In this document: positions 63,297 through 64,000 of the stretch, in pieces
How positions within the stretch are numbered: the stretch's first letter is position 1
How the letters are laid out: each line of letters opens with the position of its first letter
Assembly: GCA_034509755.1 (NCBI GenBank)
Contig: CM067551.1
Location: 13,078,501 to 13,142,500 of the forward strand
Reading direction: 5' to 3'
Origin: Anisodus tanguticus
Lineage: Eukaryota; Streptophyta; Magnoliopsida; Solanales; Solanaceae
DNA: 64,000 bases
Translations under genes and position numbers: made by a program
The notes under the pieces: generated by a model
What the model saw: only the letters and a program-made list of their open reading frames with translations
Database searches by the model: none
What the model was told of the DNA's origin: nothing

Positions 63297-64000
63297 ATGA
63301 CTGGAAGAGAACAACTCGCTTCTGATACTGCTGCTGCTATTCAAGGCAACCCCTCTACCTTCCCCATTGCTGCTCAAGGCACATCCAATGCCTTCACTGC
63401 TGCTCATGGCACATCCAACGCCTTTCCTGCTGCTCAAGGGAATGTTACAGTTCCTCCACCCTCTGGATTCCACCATGAAAGCCCAAAAAAGTTCATGGGC
63501 TCCAACTTCAAGAGATGGAAGCAGAAGATATTGTTTTATCTGACTGTTATAGGAATGGCTCATTTCCTATCAGAAGATCCTCCACAAGTTGGAGATAAAG
63601 TGGACCCTCAGCCTAATGAAATGGCTAGAGGGGGCCAAGGTATATATGTCTTAAATGGCATGAAAATGGTTCTTGATGCTTGGAGTCATAGTGACTTCAT
63701 GTGTAAGAACTATATTCTGAATTGTCTGTCAGACCCACTCTACACGGTGTATTGCGCCGTAGGCACCGCCAAAGAGTTATGGGAAAAGCTGCAGAAGAAG
63801 TACAACGCACAAGATGTTGGTACAAAGAAATTCATCGTTGGGAAATTCCTAAAATTTCAAATGGTGGATAGCAAAACTGTGATGTCCCAAGTCCAGGAAT
63901 TCCAAATGATTCTACATCACTAGATTTGGATGGTATGAAACCAAATGAGCAGTTTTTGGTTGCATCACTGATTGAGAAGTTACCTCCCTCGTGGAATGAG
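63297..64000 (+). pseudogene. copia D2 gag, one frameshift near 63920
   Basis: ATG at 63297. The N-terminal 55 residues carry an approximate repeat (AAQGTSNAF, AAHGTSNAF, AAQGN). FMGSNFKRWKQKILFYLTVI, VLNGMKMVLDAWSHSDFMCK, VGTAKELWEKLQKKYNAQD and KFIVGKFLKFQMVD follow, an intact copia gag until 63920. A single missing base after the codons for His-His makes TAG at 63921-63923. The continuation (EKLPPSWNE) is in the shifted frame to the window end. It is the best-preserved gag of this lineage here. Confidence 0.88.

Larger units (their letters stand above)
62349..64000 (+). mobile_element. Ty1/copia element D2, 5' part (runs off window)
   Basis: 5' LTR (62349-63259) plus leader and most of gag, plus strand. 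It is related to D1. The start TGTTGGAAAT, the segment GGGAGACTATTGCACACG near the LTR end, CTTAAAGACAGAGTGC and CTCGACTCAGCAAA are shared. The LTR body differs strongly, so it is a sister subfamily and not the same copy type. The right part is outside the window. Confidence 0.85.

Noticed and set aside
1..64000. tRNA or rRNA genes
   Set aside because: TGGTATCAGA-like sites are retroelement primer sites, not tRNA genes; no cloverleaf or rRNA-like sequence was recognised.

Overview
This is a plant nuclear window, almost certainly from a eudicot. The 3' ends of Au-type SINEs, the PIF/Harbinger and hAT remnants, a possible endogenous pararetrovirus, a plant S1-type gene and a six-exon cytokinin-relay gene suggest Solanaceae or a close relative. 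That placement is inference. Transposable elements fill most of the window, often nested. Only two host genes look intact: a small S-protein homologue (18970-19362, minus) and a histidine phosphotransfer (AHP) gene (31390-48776, minus).

The AHP gene is the most important feature. Its six short exons are too small to show as long reading frames. They join through GT-AG introns into a continuous 152-codon protein with the phospho-accepting His motif. The gene spans 17.4 kb because intron 4 (15.3 kb) took in a Ty3/gypsy element (32957-40164), itself inside a G-rich terminal-inverted-repeat element, and a Ty1/copia element (42249-47143). Intron 3 carries a SINE with an 18-bp target duplication. 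Intron 1 carries a 52-53 bp minisatellite.

Layout from the left: copia family A copy 1 (1-2070, +); complete copia C (2409-7681, -, duplication CGATA); a decayed PIF/Harbinger transposon with Myb-like and transposase genes (7932-10430, +); copia A2 (10566-15023, -); a solo LTR of family D (15920-17001, duplication AGGGA); a short hAT-type MITE; the S1-type gene; copia A4 (19380-24267, -) 17 bp upstream of that gene; a foldback element and SINE tail; a large inverted duplication (26403-31331), perhaps an endogenous pararetrovirus fragment, with a hAT remnant in its left arm; the AHP gene; copia A3 (49667-53094, -); LINE fragments split by complete copia D1 (54116-61477, +, duplication CCAAG); and the 5' end of another D-type copia (62349 to the window end).

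Nearly all element reading frames are broken by stops and frameshifts. Four copies of family A share an unusual linker made of repeats coding Gly-Pro-Leu-Pro-Ala-Gly-Pro. I recognise no tRNA, rRNA, CRISPR array or bacterial-type system. I found no clearly new biological system. The best leads are the transposon-stretched AHP gene, the inverted duplication next to its 3' end, and the S1-type gene with an LTR placed directly upstream.
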